Shown here: positions 56,436 through 64,000 of the stretch, one piece after another | How the letters are laid out: each line of letters begins with the position of its first letter | Numbering within the stretch: the stretch's first letter is position 1 | Source: Arthrobacter sp. AFG20 | GTDB lineage: Bacteria > Actinomycetota > Actinomycetes > Actinomycetales > Micrococcaceae | Length of the DNA stretch: 64,000 nt | NCBI RefSeq assembly: GCF_002892795.1 | Contig: NZ_PJMC01000011.1 | Coordinates: forward strand, 110,441-174,440 | Direction of reading: 5' to 3' | Position numbers and translations under genes: made by a program | The notes under the pieces: generated by a model | Told to the model about the DNA's origin: nothing | The model's input: the letters and a program-made list of their open reading frames with translations, nothing else | Databases searched by the model: none

Positions 56436-59144
56436 GTGACCCAACAGCCGCAGCACCCCGCCACGCCCTCGCCCACCCCCGCCCCCGGGACAAAGCCGAA
56501 GGACGCTCCCGCTCCCGCGCCCGGGCCTGTCGGCGCCCAGAGCCCGGACGGTGTTGCCGCCCGGATAGCGGAACAGATCGCTGCCGAGCTCGGCGTGAAA
56601 GCCTGGCAGGTGAAGGCGGCTGTTGACCTGCTCGACGGCGGGTCAACAGTTCCGTTCATCGCCCGCTACCGCAAGGAAGCCACCGGGACGCTCGACGACG
56701 GGCAGCTCCGCGAGCTCGACGAGCGCCTGCGCTACCTCCGCGAACTGGAGGACCGCCGTCGTACTGTCCTGGAGGCTATTGCCGCACAGGGGAAGCTGAC
56801 CCCGGAACTGAAGGCCGCTGTCGTGGCCGCCGACACGAAGTCCCGGCTTGAGGACATCTACCTGCCCTTCAAATCCAAGCGGCGCACCAAGGCGCAAATC
56901 GCCCGCGAGGCCGGGCTGGAACCGCTCGCCGACGCACTGCTCAAGCGCCCGGAACTCGATCCCGAGCGCGAGGCAGCGAAATACCTGAACGCTGACCACG
57001 CCGTCGACGACGCCGCCGCGGCGCTCGCCGGTGCCCGCGCCATCCTCGTGGAGCGTGTGGCCCAGGACGCCGACCTTGCAGAGAACCTGCGCGAGCGGCT
57101 GTGGACGCAGGGCCGGATGGTGTCCCGGGTGAAGAAGGGCAAGGAGTCCGAGGGGCAGAAGTTCGCGGATTACTTCGAGTTTTCGCAGGCGCCGTCGGGG
57201 ATGCCGTCGCACCGCGTGCTGGCGCTGCTGCGGGGTGAGAAGGACGGGGTGCTCGAGCTGGACCTCACCGAAGCGGACCCGGCTGACGACGACGCCCTCG
57301 CCGCCGCCCGCACCCGTTACGAATCCGCCGTGGCCCGGTTCCTCGGGGTCGCCGACCGTGGCCGGCCCGCCGACTCGTGGCTGCTGCAGACCGCGCAGGT
57401 GGCCTGGCGCTCCCGGGTTCTGGCTCGGCTGACGGCCGACCTGCGGGGACGGATGTTCGCCGCCGCGGAGGACGAGGCCGTGCGCGTTTTCGCCGCCAAC
57501 CTTCGGGATGTACTCCTGGCGGCGCCCGCCGGAAACCGCTCCACCCTTGGCCTGGACCCCGGGCTGCGGACCGGCGTGAAGGTGGCCGTGGTCGATGGAA
57601 CGGGCAAGGTAGTGGCCACCGACACCGTCTACCCGCACGCCCCGGCCCGCAAGTGGGACGAAGCCCTGGCGACGCTGACTCGCTTGGCGCGGCAGCACGC
57701 CGTCGAACTCGTGGCCATTGGCAACGGAACCGCGTCCCGCGAAACGGACAAGCTCGCGGCCGACCTGATCAAGCAGCTCTCCGCAGCTTCCGGCTCCGGG
57801 ACTGGGTCCGGGATCGGGCCCGGGGCGGGTGCCGCCGTGCCGCAGAAGCTGGTGGTCTCCGAGGCCGGTGCGTCGGTGTATTCGGCGTCCGCCCTGGCCG
57901 CGGCCGAACTCCCCGGCATGGACGTGTCCCTGCGCGGCGCGGTGTCCATTGCCCGCAGGCTGCAGGATCCCCTGGCGGAGTTGGTGAAAATCGATCCGAA
58001 GTCGATCGGCGTGGGGCAGTACCAGCACGATGTCACGGCCGCGAAGCTGGACCGCAGCCTGGATGCCGTGGTGGAGGACTGCGTGAACGCCGTGGGTGTG
58101 GATGTGAACACTGCGTCTCCGGCGCTGCTGAGCCGGGTGGCCGGCGTCGGGCCGCTGCTGAGCGAGAACATCGTGGCGTACCGCAATGAGAATGGGCCGT
58201 TCGCAAAGCGCAGCGAGCTGAAGAAGGTGCCGCGGCTGGGCGCGAAGGCGTTTGAGCAGTGTGCCGGGTTCCTGCGGATCACCGGGGGAGCGGAGCCGCT
58301 GGACGCCTCCAGCGTCCACCCCGAGGCCTATTCGGTGGCCCGGAAGATCCTGACGGCGGCAGGCGTCTCCCGTGGCTCCGGTGCGTCCGGAGGGGCTGCC
58401 ACGGGTCTTGCTCCGCTGGCTGATGCCGGGCAGCTGAACCCTGCTGACTTTGTGGACGGTTCCTTCGGTTTGCCCACCGTGCGCGACATCATCGCCGAAC
58501 TCGAGAAGCCGGGTCGCGATCCGCGTCCGGCGTTCAAGGCGGCGGCGTTCTCCGAGGGCATCGAGAAGATCTCGGACCTGTTGCCGGGCATGGTTCTGGA
58601 AGGGACCGTCACCAACGTGGCCGCGTTTGGCGCGTTCGTGGACGTGGGGGTTCACCAGGACGGGCTGGTTCACGTGTCCGCCCTCGCGAACCGGTTCGTC
58701 GCCGATCCGCGCGAGGTGGTCAAGTCCGGCCAGGTGGTCCGAGTGAAGGTGCTTGAGGCTGATCCGGAGCGGAAGCGCATTTCCCTCACGCTGAGGCTCG
58801 ACGACGAACCGGCCGCTTCCGGCGAACGGTCCGCTGGGGGACGCTCGGCCGGGGGACGGGACGGCGGCCAGCCGGCAGGCGGCAAGCGGGCAGGCGGCAA
58901 CCGCGACGGTGGCCGGGACGGCGGCCGCGAGTCCGATCGCAATCGCGACGGGGGCCGGGGCCGGACGGCGACTCCTGGCCAGACTGGCGGAAAGTCCGGG
59001 GCGCCACGCCAAGGCAGCGATTCGGGCCGGTCTACGGCAGACCGCGACAGCGGAAAGCGGCAGCCGAAGCAGTCCGGGCAGCGGCCGGCTCAAGCGGATA
59101 CCGCCATGGCCGAAGCACTGCGGCGGGCCGGCCTGGGCAAGTAA
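56436..59144 (+). CDS. tex: Tex-family transcription accessory protein with S1 domain
   Basis: 902 residues from GTG 56436; the frame extends to TTG 56376 without support. Order: Pro/Ala-rich leader (~40), Tex N-terminal helical domain (PFIARYRKEATGTLDDGQLR), YqgF-type RNase H fold near 370-500 (STLGLDPGLRTGVKVAVVDG), helix-hairpin-helix (LLSRVAGVGPLLSENIVAYR) and the S1 domain (GMVLEGTVTNVAAFGAFVDV) near 715-790. The last ~110 residues are Gly/Arg/Asp/Ser-rich RGG-like repeats, unusually long. Tex binds nucleic acids and the transcription machinery. No operon partners. Confidence 0.93.
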   Translation: MTQQPQHPATPSPTPAPGTKPKDAPAPAPGPVGAQSPDGVAARIAEQIAAELGVKAWQVKAAVDLLDGGSTVPFIARYRKEATGTLDDGQLRELDERLRYLRELEDRRRTVLEAIAAQGKLTPELKAAVVAADTKSRLEDIYLPFKSKRRTKAQIAREAGLEPLADALLKRPELDPEREAAKYLNADHAVDDAAAALAGARAILVERVAQDADLAENLRERLWTQGRMVSRVKKGKESEGQKFADYFEFSQAPSGMPSHRVLALLRGEKDGVLELDLTEADPADDDALAAARTRYESAVARFLGVADRGRPADSWLLQTAQVAWRSRVLARLTADLRGRMFAAAEDEAVRVFAANLRDVLLAAPAGNRSTLGLDPGLRTGVKVAVVDGTGKVVATDTVYPHAPARKWDEALATLTRLARQHAVELVAIGNGTASRETDKLAADLIKQLSAASGSGTGSGIGPGAGAAVPQKLVVSEAGASVYSASALAAAELPGMDVSLRGAVSIARRLQDPLAELVKIDPKSIGVGQYQHDVTAAKLDRSLDAVVEDCVNAVGVDVNTASPALLSRVAGVGPLLSENIVAYRNENGPFAKRSELKKVPRLGAKAFEQCAGFLRITGGAEPLDASSVHPEAYSVARKILTAAGVSRGSGASGGAATGLAPLADAGQLNPADFVDGSFGLPTVRDIIAELEKPGRDPRPAFKAAAFSEGIEKISDLLPGMVLEGTVTNVAAFGAFVDVGVHQDGLVHVSALANRFVADPREVVKSGQVVRVKVLEADPERKRISLTLRLDDEPAASGERSAGGRSAGGRDGGQPAGGKRAGGNRDGGRDGGRESDRNRDGGRGRTATPGQTGGKSGAPRQGSDSGRSTADRDSGKRQPKQSGQRPAQADTAMAEALRRAGLGK

Positions 59145-59220
59145 GCTCCCCCTACGGGCGGAGCGTGTCGCGGGCGCGGTATCCCGGAAGCGCCGGAAAC
59201 CGGTGACTACAGTAGCCCCT

Positions 59221-61173
59221 ATGAGTTTTATGAGGCCGGAGACTTTTACCACCCGTCCTACGCTGCAGGGCACATTCGGCATGTCCGCCACGACCCATTG
59301 GCTCGCCACCGGCACTGCACAGGCAGTGCTGGAGCGGGGCGGTAACGCGTTCGACGCGGCCACGGCCGCCGCGTTCGTGCTGCATGTGGTGGAACCGCAC
59401 CTCAACGGGCCCGGCGGCGACATGACTGGGGTCTTCAGCACCGCGGAGGAGCCACGGAAACCGGTGGTCCTGATGGGCCAGGGCCCGGCGCCGGCGGGAG
59501 CTACGGTCCAACACTTCCGCGCGGAAGGCCTGGAACTGGTGCCCGGGTCAGGTGCGCTGGCCGCTGCGGTTCCCGGCGCCGTCGATGCCTGGCTCTTGCT
59601 GCTGAGGGACCACGGAACGTGGGAACTGGCGGAAGTCCTGGATTTCGCCATCCGGTACGCACGCGACGGCCACCCGGTGCTGGCACGCGTCTGCAGCACG
59701 ATTTCGGTAGTGTCGAGGCTATTCCGGGAGCACTGGCCCACGTCGGCCGACCTGTGGATGCCGGAGGGTCGTATCCCCGAGGAAGGCGAGCTGGTCCGGA
59801 ATCCGGCGTTGGCCCGCACGCTTCAGAAACTGGTCCAGGCCGGCGCGGGTCTCGGCGAGGCATTCGCCGCAGTGCCGGCGCACACGCGGGAGGAGCGTAT
59901 CGACGCCGCCCGCAGGGAATGGAGCGAGGGCTTCGTGGCCCGCGCCGTGGCCGAAAGCGTCCGAACAGCGCACCGCCACTCGTCCGGGACCGACCACCGC
60001 GGCGTCATGACGATGGCCGACATGGCCGGCTTCCGCGCGTCGTACGAGGACGCCGCCACGCTCGAGTTCCGCGGCCACACCATCGCCAAGACCGGCCCTT
60101 GGGGACAGGGGCCGGCACTGCTGCAGACGCTCGCGATCCTGGCCGGCTTCGATGACGACCGCCTCGACCCTTCCACCGAGCTGGGAGCGCACACCATCCT
60201 GGAGGCCCAGAAGCTCGCACTGGCGGACCGCGAGGCGTACTACGGCGACGCCGACGTCCCGCTCGATTACCTGCTGTCGGAGGAGTACGCGGCGTCGCGC
60301 CGGGCGCTCATCACGGAAGATGCGTCGCACGAGTTCCGCCCGGGCTCCGTTCCCGGGCGTGAGCCGTACGTTCCCACGCTCCGGACCGAGTACGTCCCGC
60401 CTACGCTGTCGGATGACGACGGCGGGTCGCCCGCTTTGGGAGGTCGTGCCGTTCCCGGCCGCGCAGGTTCCGCGGCTGCCGCCGCCGGTGTGGGCGAACC
60501 CACGATCGGTGAACCGTCGCTCGGTGAATTTAGGAGCGGTGAACCTGCTCGCGGTGAACCTAGTGTGGCGTCCAACGGGGAAACCCGCGGCGACACGTGC
60601 CACGTTGATGTTGTGGACCGCTGGGGCAACATGGTTTCGGCCACGCCATCCGGCGGCTGGCTGCAGTCGTCGCCAGCGATCCCAGAGCTCGGGTTTTGCC
60701 TGGGCACGCGGTTGCAGATGACGTGGCTTGAGCCCGGGACGCCCTCCACCCTGACGCCGGGCCTCCGGCCGCGGACTACGCTGACGCCGACACTGGTGCT
60801 GCGCGATGGAGTTGCTGTTTCCGCGCTTGGATCGCCCGGGGGAGACCAACAGGACCAGTGGCAGTTGCTGTACCTGCTGCGGACCATCGTCGGCGGGTAT
60901 TCTCCGCAGCAGGCCATCGACGCGCCGGCGTTCCACACGACGTCGATGCCCGGGTCCTTCTGGCCACGCACCTGGGAGCCGGGCGGTGCCGTCGTCGAGG
61001 ACCGATTGGGCGATGATGTTATCGCCGGGCTCGAGCGGCGGGGACACCGGATCACCAGGGCAGGTGACTGGACGCTGGGACGGCTGTCCGCCGTCGTACG
61101 CGATCCACGGACTGGCGTACTGCAGGCCGCCGCGAACCCTCGGGGTGCGCAGGGATACGCCGCGGGACGGTAG
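59221..61173 (+). CDS. gamma-glutamyltransferase family protein
   Basis: 650 residues from ATG 59221; TACAGT at 59208-59213 sits 7 bases upstream and no ribosome site is present, so it may be leaderless. The frame to 58909 is the shadow of tex. Ntn-hydrolase marks: GGNAFDAATAAAFVLHVVEP, PGSGALAAAVPGAVDAW, processing-site Thr in ETRGDTCHVDVVDRWGNMVS near residue 460, and ALGSPGGDQQDQW. No signal peptide, so it is cytosolic and closer to YwrD-like members than to the secreted glutathione enzyme. Just before the catalytic Thr is a Gly-Glu-Pro repeat linker (GEPTIGEPSLGEFRSGEPAR). Confidence 0.85.
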   Translation: MSFMRPETFTTRPTLQGTFGMSATTHWLATGTAQAVLERGGNAFDAATAAAFVLHVVEPHLNGPGGDMTGVFSTAEEPRKPVVLMGQGPAPAGATVQHFRAEGLELVPGSGALAAAVPGAVDAWLLLLRDHGTWELAEVLDFAIRYARDGHPVLARVCSTISVVSRLFREHWPTSADLWMPEGRIPEEGELVRNPALARTLQKLVQAGAGLGEAFAAVPAHTREERIDAARREWSEGFVARAVAESVRTAHRHSSGTDHRGVMTMADMAGFRASYEDAATLEFRGHTIAKTGPWGQGPALLQTLAILAGFDDDRLDPSTELGAHTILEAQKLALADREAYYGDADVPLDYLLSEEYAASRRALITEDASHEFRPGSVPGREPYVPTLRTEYVPPTLSDDDGGSPALGGRAVPGRAGSAAAAAGVGEPTIGEPSLGEFRSGEPARGEPSVASNGETRGDTCHVDVVDRWGNMVSATPSGGWLQSSPAIPELGFCLGTRLQMTWLEPGTPSTLTPGLRPRTTLTPTLVLRDGVAVSALGSPGGDQQDQWQLLYLLRTIVGGYSPQQAIDAPAFHTTSMPGSFWPRTWEPGGAVVEDRLGDDVIAGLERRGHRITRAGDWTLGRLSAVVRDPRTGVLQAAANPRGAQGYAAGR

Positions 61174-61281
61174 GAGCGGACGTTCTTCGCTAGCGTTCCC
61201 GTTGAAGGGGCGGTGAATATTCGTGTCCGCCGGCGGCGGGGCGGGGTTTCTGGCGTGGCGAATATCTGCAAGGCTGGGGTC

Positions 61282-61602
61282 ATGAATTACTTCCTGGAGT
61301 ACACGATTCCTGCTGCCCCCAACGACGCCGAATTCGAGTTTCCGCATGACGAGATTCGACCGGGGACCACTATCCCGCTGTCGGAGACCAATGCCGAGGT
61401 AGTCCACACTCCCGAGCTTCCCGCGCGCACCGGAATCATCGGTGCCACCGTGCCCGAGGCGAAGCTCGAAGCCGAGCAGCTCATCACCCATAGCCGCGCG
61501 ACGGAGGCGTCCCTGTACGAGGATCCCTCGAATTCGCTGCAGGCGGGCGTGGGAACTCTCGTAGCCACCTTCACGGAAGGCCGCGGCTGGCAGGACGCGT
61601 AG
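61282..61602 (+). CDS. hypothetical protein, 106 residues
   Basis: 106 residues from ATG 61282, preceded by an AAGG about 9 bases upstream. Soluble, acidic, no signal peptide. Contains IPLSETNAEVVHTPELP and AGVGTLVATFTEGRGWQDA. I do not recognise the family; it is not obviously linked to its neighbours. A hairpin with a T run follows (61623-61665). It marks the last chromosomal-looking gene before the mobile element. Confidence 0.6.
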   Translation: MNYFLEYTIPAAPNDAEFEFPHDEIRPGTTIPLSETNAEVVHTPELPARTGIIGATVPEAKLEAEQLITHSRATEASLYEDPSNSLQAGVGTLVATFTEGRGWQDA

Positions 61603-61622
61603 CAAACGCAAGCCTCGTTTCA

Positions 61623-61665
61623 CCGGAAGCGCTTGGTCCCGAATTGAGGGGCTGGGCGCTTCTGG
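61623..61665 (+). terminator. intrinsic terminator candidate
   Basis: CCGGAAGCGC (61623-61632) and GCGCTTCTGG (61656-61665) pair at 9 of 10 positions, followed by TTTT. The 23-base loop is long. Confidence 0.5.
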
Positions 61666-61767
61666 TTTTGGGTCCGAAGTTAGTGAACCCACGTAGTACC
61701 GGCAGATCACTGCATGCTTGGCGGACACGCTGACGGGTCCTGCCTGCCCGCCGGGTCTGCCTTCGCC

Positions 61768-61929
61768 TCACGTTCTGTGGTGGTGGTTTTGCCGGGGTTG
61801 TTGGCGGGGGGCGATGCGGGGTGGCGGGATGAACCAGGGGGTCCCGTTTTTGACGTGGATTTTCCACTGTTCTTTGTGGATCAGATGGTGGTGGTGGGTG
61901 CAGAGGAGGACGCCGTTACTGACGCTTTG
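61768..61929 (-). pseudogene. 3' remnant of a DUF222-type HNH endonuclease gene, cut off at the integrase end
   Basis: The minus strand reads SVSNGVLLCTHHHHLIHKEQ, then WKIHVKNGTPWFIPPP, and ends at TGA 61768-61770. This is the HNH zinc/metal motif and C terminus of the DUF222/HNH proteins that are abundant in Micrococcaceae. Upstream the frame meets a stop at 61930-61932, and the rest of the ~450-residue protein is missing; instead the serine recombinase gene starts at 61943. The break therefore lies at about 61911-61935. The 340-base gap 61603-61942 holds only this remnant and the hairpin. Confidence 0.75.
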
Positions 61930-61942
61930 TTAGTCTGCCCCC

Positions 61943-63343
61943 ATGCAAAAGCCCAGCTCGGCCGCGATCTACGCCCGCATCTCCTCCGACCAGACGGGGG
62001 AGGCTCTGGGTGTGACACGCCGGCTGGAGGACTGCCGGAGACTCGCCGTGGATCATGGATGGACCGTGGGCGAAGAGTACGTAGATAACGACATCAGTGC
62101 CTTCAAAGGTAAGCCACGGCCGCAGTACCAGCGGATGCTTGATGATCTCGCCGGAGGATACCGGGACGCCGTGATCGTCTACAACATGGACCGGTTGACG
62201 CGGCAGCCGATGGAGCTGGAGCAGTTCACTCGGCTGTGTGAGCAGGCCGGGGTGACACAGGTCAAATCCGTGACAGCGGACATTGACCTCGGCAACGACG
62301 ACGGACTGTTCATGGCCCGCATCCTGGCAGCCATTGCCTCCAAAGAATCCGGCCGTAAGTCCCAGCGCCTCCAACGCAAGGCCCGTCAAACGGCAGAACA
62401 AGGACTACCGAACGGCGGACACCACCGCCCCTTCGGATACGAGCAGGACCGCATGACGGTCAACGAGGCTGAAGCGGAAATTCTTCGACAGGCCGTCGCC
62501 CGGTTCCTCGCCGGGGAATCCTCACGTTCCATCTGTGCATGGCTCAACGAGACAGGAGTGCAGACCACGGCCGGTGGCCAGTGGCAGACCATGACGCTGA
62601 ACGCGATACTCAAATCCGGGCGCATCGCAGGACTGAGGGAACACAAGGGAATCGTGGTTGCGGACGCCCAATGGCCCGCGATCATCACGCCCGAGCAACG
62701 GCAGCAAATTCTCGGCCACTTCGAAACCAAGAAACGGACTAACACCCGCGCCCCGCGCCGCTACGTTCTGTCCGGGCTGCTACGGTGCGGCAAATGCGGA
62801 AACAAACTGTTCTCCGCCATTCGCGTCGACACCCGCCGATACGTCTGCTTGTCCGGGCCTGACCACGGAGGTTGCGGCGGCATCGCGATCGTTGCAGCCC
62901 CACTGCAAGAGTTCCTCGCCGCGGGAGTGCTTATGCGCCTGGATACTACCGAGATGTTCGAAACACTGAAAGGCCGCCGCGCAGCCGATGACCGACAGAG
63001 CACCCTGCTTGGGTCGCTGGAAGAGGACCGGAGCCAGATGAAAGAACTCTCTGAACTTTGGGCCGCGAAAGAAATTTCAAGCGCGGAGTGGAAAGCCGCA
63101 CGCGGCCCCATCGAAGCCAGAATTAAAGCTACCGAACGGCAGCTGGCGCAGGCATCAAACTCCACAGCACTCGACGGCCTGATCGGGACCGGCGGCCTGC
63201 TGAAAGAGCAATGGGAAACGCTGAACCTTGACCGCCAGGCCGCAATCATCAAAGCCGTCCTGGACTACGCGACCATCCTGCCCGGAACACCCGGGGCCCG
63301 GTCACTGGACCCCGCCCGGATTCAGCCCGTCTGGCAGCTATGA
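61943..63343 (+). CDS. large serine recombinase (site-specific integrase)
   Basis: 466 residues. N-terminal resolvase domain with the nucleophile Ser in AAIYARISSDQTGEALGVTR, YNMDRLTRQPMELEQF and RILAAIASKESGRKSQRLQRK; Recombinase domain (GHHRPFGYEQDRMTVNEAEA); zinc ribbon (LLRCGKCGNKLF with YVCLSGPDHGGC); and a C-terminal coiled coil (LEEDRSQMKELSELWAAKEI). This is the complete plan of phage/ICE integrases. TAGTCT at 61931-61936 is 6 bases before ATG, so it is probably leaderless, with the promoter at the junction with the HNH remnant. Convergent with the rep-side genes, overlapping the last by 6 bases. Confidence 0.93.
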   Translation: MQKPSSAAIYARISSDQTGEALGVTRRLEDCRRLAVDHGWTVGEEYVDNDISAFKGKPRPQYQRMLDDLAGGYRDAVIVYNMDRLTRQPMELEQFTRLCEQAGVTQVKSVTADIDLGNDDGLFMARILAAIASKESGRKSQRLQRKARQTAEQGLPNGGHHRPFGYEQDRMTVNEAEAEILRQAVARFLAGESSRSICAWLNETGVQTTAGGQWQTMTLNAILKSGRIAGLREHKGIVVADAQWPAIITPEQRQQILGHFETKKRTNTRAPRRYVLSGLLRCGKCGNKLFSAIRVDTRRYVCLSGPDHGGCGGIAIVAAPLQEFLAAGVLMRLDTTEMFETLKGRRAADDRQSTLLGSLEEDRSQMKELSELWAAKEISSAEWKAARGPIEARIKATERQLAQASNSTALDGLIGTGGLLKEQWETLNLDRQAAIIKAVLDYATILPGTPGARSLDPARIQPVWQL

Positions 63344-63508
63344 CGCCGCGGCGGTACTCCGGCCGCTGCCGCGTCCGTCCGTTCCGGGCGCGGCGCCCAT
63401 GAGCACGCCAACGCGGGCGAGAACACCGGGATCAGTTACGCGAACCGGTACACCCTGGGCGGCGCACATGGCCTCCACCCAGTCAGCAAGTACCCGCTGG
63501 TCTACCAT
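63338..63508 (-). CDS. small hypothetical protein downstream of rep
   Basis: 56 residues from ATG 63508 (MVDQRVLADWVEAMCAAQGV); the frame is open to 63556. It overlaps the end of the replication initiator gene by about 26 bases, so it is likely co-translated with it, and it overlaps the integrase 3' end on the other strand. C-terminal part Gly/Ala/Ser-rich. Possibly a small accessory DNA-binding protein of the element; no family recognised. Confidence 0.5.
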   Translation of the reverse strand: MVDQRVLADWVEAMCAAQGVPVRVTDPGVLARVGVLMGAAPGTDGRGSGRSTAAAS

Positions 63509-64000
63509 CACGAACCCCACTGCGCCAGATAGCAGGGGCACCCGCCCAGTCCTCAACAGAAGCCGACGACCATTCCCTGACCGGAGGCCCGTTCAAGTAA
63601 TCGGACGCCTGGGCGAGAACGTCGCCGGGGGAGTGGCCACTGAGGGCGAGCTTGACCGGCTGAAAGCCCTGCGCCACGTCGTAACGGTGAAGCCCGAACA
63701 CCCGCGAACCCGGATCAGTGAACGTTTTAGAGACGTACTTGGACAGATACCCGGCTGCCTTGCGTGCCTCGGACAACGCCCCTGAACCAACCGGTAAGTC
63801 ACCTAGAAGCTTGATATTGACGTGCCCGCGGCCCCAGACTTCCTTGATCAGGCGCTGCCTGATGTATTGGCCGACGGCGAAATGGGCATGCAGCCCGTGA
63901 TTGAGTATTTGAAGCTTTGAGCGCCACCTGTTCGTGCGGTTCAGCGCCGGGGTTCGTGCGAGAGAGCGCCAGCGGTCGTATGGCCTGGCGCCGCTGACGC
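63483..64000 (-). CDS. replication initiator of an integrative element (RepSA-like), truncated by window edge
   Basis: The minus strand is open from the window edge to a stop at 63483. It reads GARPYDRWRSLARTPALNRT, NHGLHAHFAVGQYIRQRLIK, VWGRGHVNIKLLGDLPVGSG, ARKAAGYLSKYVSKTF and GPPVREWSSASVEDWAG. The HAHF segment and the YLSKYVSK Tyr/Lys motif belong to the rolling-circle-type initiators found on actinomycete integrative and conjugative elements. About 170 C-terminal residues are visible. The shorter frame starting at 63776 is only part of it. With the serine recombinase it indicates a mobile element extending beyond 64000. Confidence 0.8.
   Translation of the reverse strand, partial: VSGARPYDRWRSLARTPALNRTNRWRSKLQILNHGLHAHFAVGQYIRQRLIKEVWGRGHVNIKLLGDLPVGSGALSEARKAAGYLSKYVSKTFTDPGSRVFGLHRYDVAQGFQPVKLALSGHSPGDVLAQASDYLNGPPVREWSSASVEDWAGAPAIWRSGVRDGRPAGTC

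Noticed and set aside
58909..59220. Extension of the gamma-glutamyltransferase gene into tex
   Set aside because: It would be frame-shifted tex 3' sequence; the family N terminus begins at ATG 59221.
56643..59819. 1058-codon open frame antisense to tex
   Set aside because: Long antisense frames are expected in very high-GC genes; its translation is low-complexity Arg/Gly/Pro with no family resemblance, while the plus strand encodes an intact Tex protein.
1..64000. tRNA, rRNA or known riboswitch
   Set aside because: Read by eye on both strands, no cloverleaf, CCA-ended gene or familiar riboswitch core was seen; a covariance-model scan would be needed to be certain.

Overview
The window is high-GC DNA with ATG/GTG/TTG starts, strong GGAG-type ribosome binding sites, many ATGA or GTGA stop-start overlaps, several probably leaderless genes and gene families typical of soil Micrococcaceae. 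An Arthrobacter, Pseudarthrobacter or Paenarthrobacter chromosome is the best fit. This is inferred from gene content and codon use only; no rRNA or tRNA gene is visible. The left 60 kb looks chromosomal. The last ~2 kb looks like one end of an integrated mobile element.

Layout. (1) 1-7.05 kb: end of a myo-inositol catabolic operon (iolD partial, iolA/mmsA, an iolE-like TIM-barrel gene, iolG, iolH, an IolT-like sugar porter). (2) 7.1-8.95 kb: divergent MarR repressor and MFS exporter. (3) 8.99-10.75 kb: iolB with its GntR/UTRA regulator on the minus strand. (4) 10.9-15.6 kb: class I glutamine amidotransferase, an SRPBCC gene broken by a stop codon, then a GntR/FCD regulator, ACS-family transporter and SDR dehydrogenase. 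(5) 15.8-19.8 kb: LOG-like protein, secreted matrixin-type protease, ferritin-like/VIT1 metal transporter, small acidic protein. (6) 19.9-25.3 kb: guanidino-compound locus (sodium symporter, XRE/cupin regulator, agmatinase-family ureohydrolase, ThDP enzyme). (7) 25.3-28.3 kb: MarR and DHA2 exporter, bracketed by short repeat families. (8) 28.4-33.0 kb: heterodimeric ABC exporter, thioesterase, small membrane protein. (9) 33.0-40.4 kb: McrB/McrC-type methylation-dependent restriction pair, TetR regulator, divergent histidine kinase/response regulator, orphan Vsr. (10) 40.4-47.2 kb: PNPOx-like flavoprotein, NCS1 permease, a secreted DUF6318-like/PKD-like pair, patatin-like lipase with a possible uORF attenuator, Old Yellow Enzyme. 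(11) 47.3-56.0 kb: GntR-controlled operon containing a kinase and two isomerases that together fit conversion of L-erythrulose to D-erythrose 4-phosphate. (12) 56-61.6 kb: Tex, gamma-glutamyltransferase, hypotheticals. (13) 61.6-64 kb: remnant of an HNH-nuclease gene, a large serine recombinase and a rolling-circle-type replication initiator that runs off the right edge, the signature of an actinomycete integrative element.

How the genes work together. Most of the window is nutrient acquisition (inositol, guanidino compounds, C4 polyols or related plant acids, nucleobases), with local repressors next to their targets and recognisable palindromic operators. The most unusual signals are the McrC catalytic Lys-to-Gln change beside an orphan Vsr, the GntR operator that contains the -10 of its own leaderless promoter, the uORF/stem arrangement before the patatin gene, two dispersed palindromic repeat families, the Trp-to-stop SRPBCC gene, and the integrase-interrupted HNH gene at the right end.
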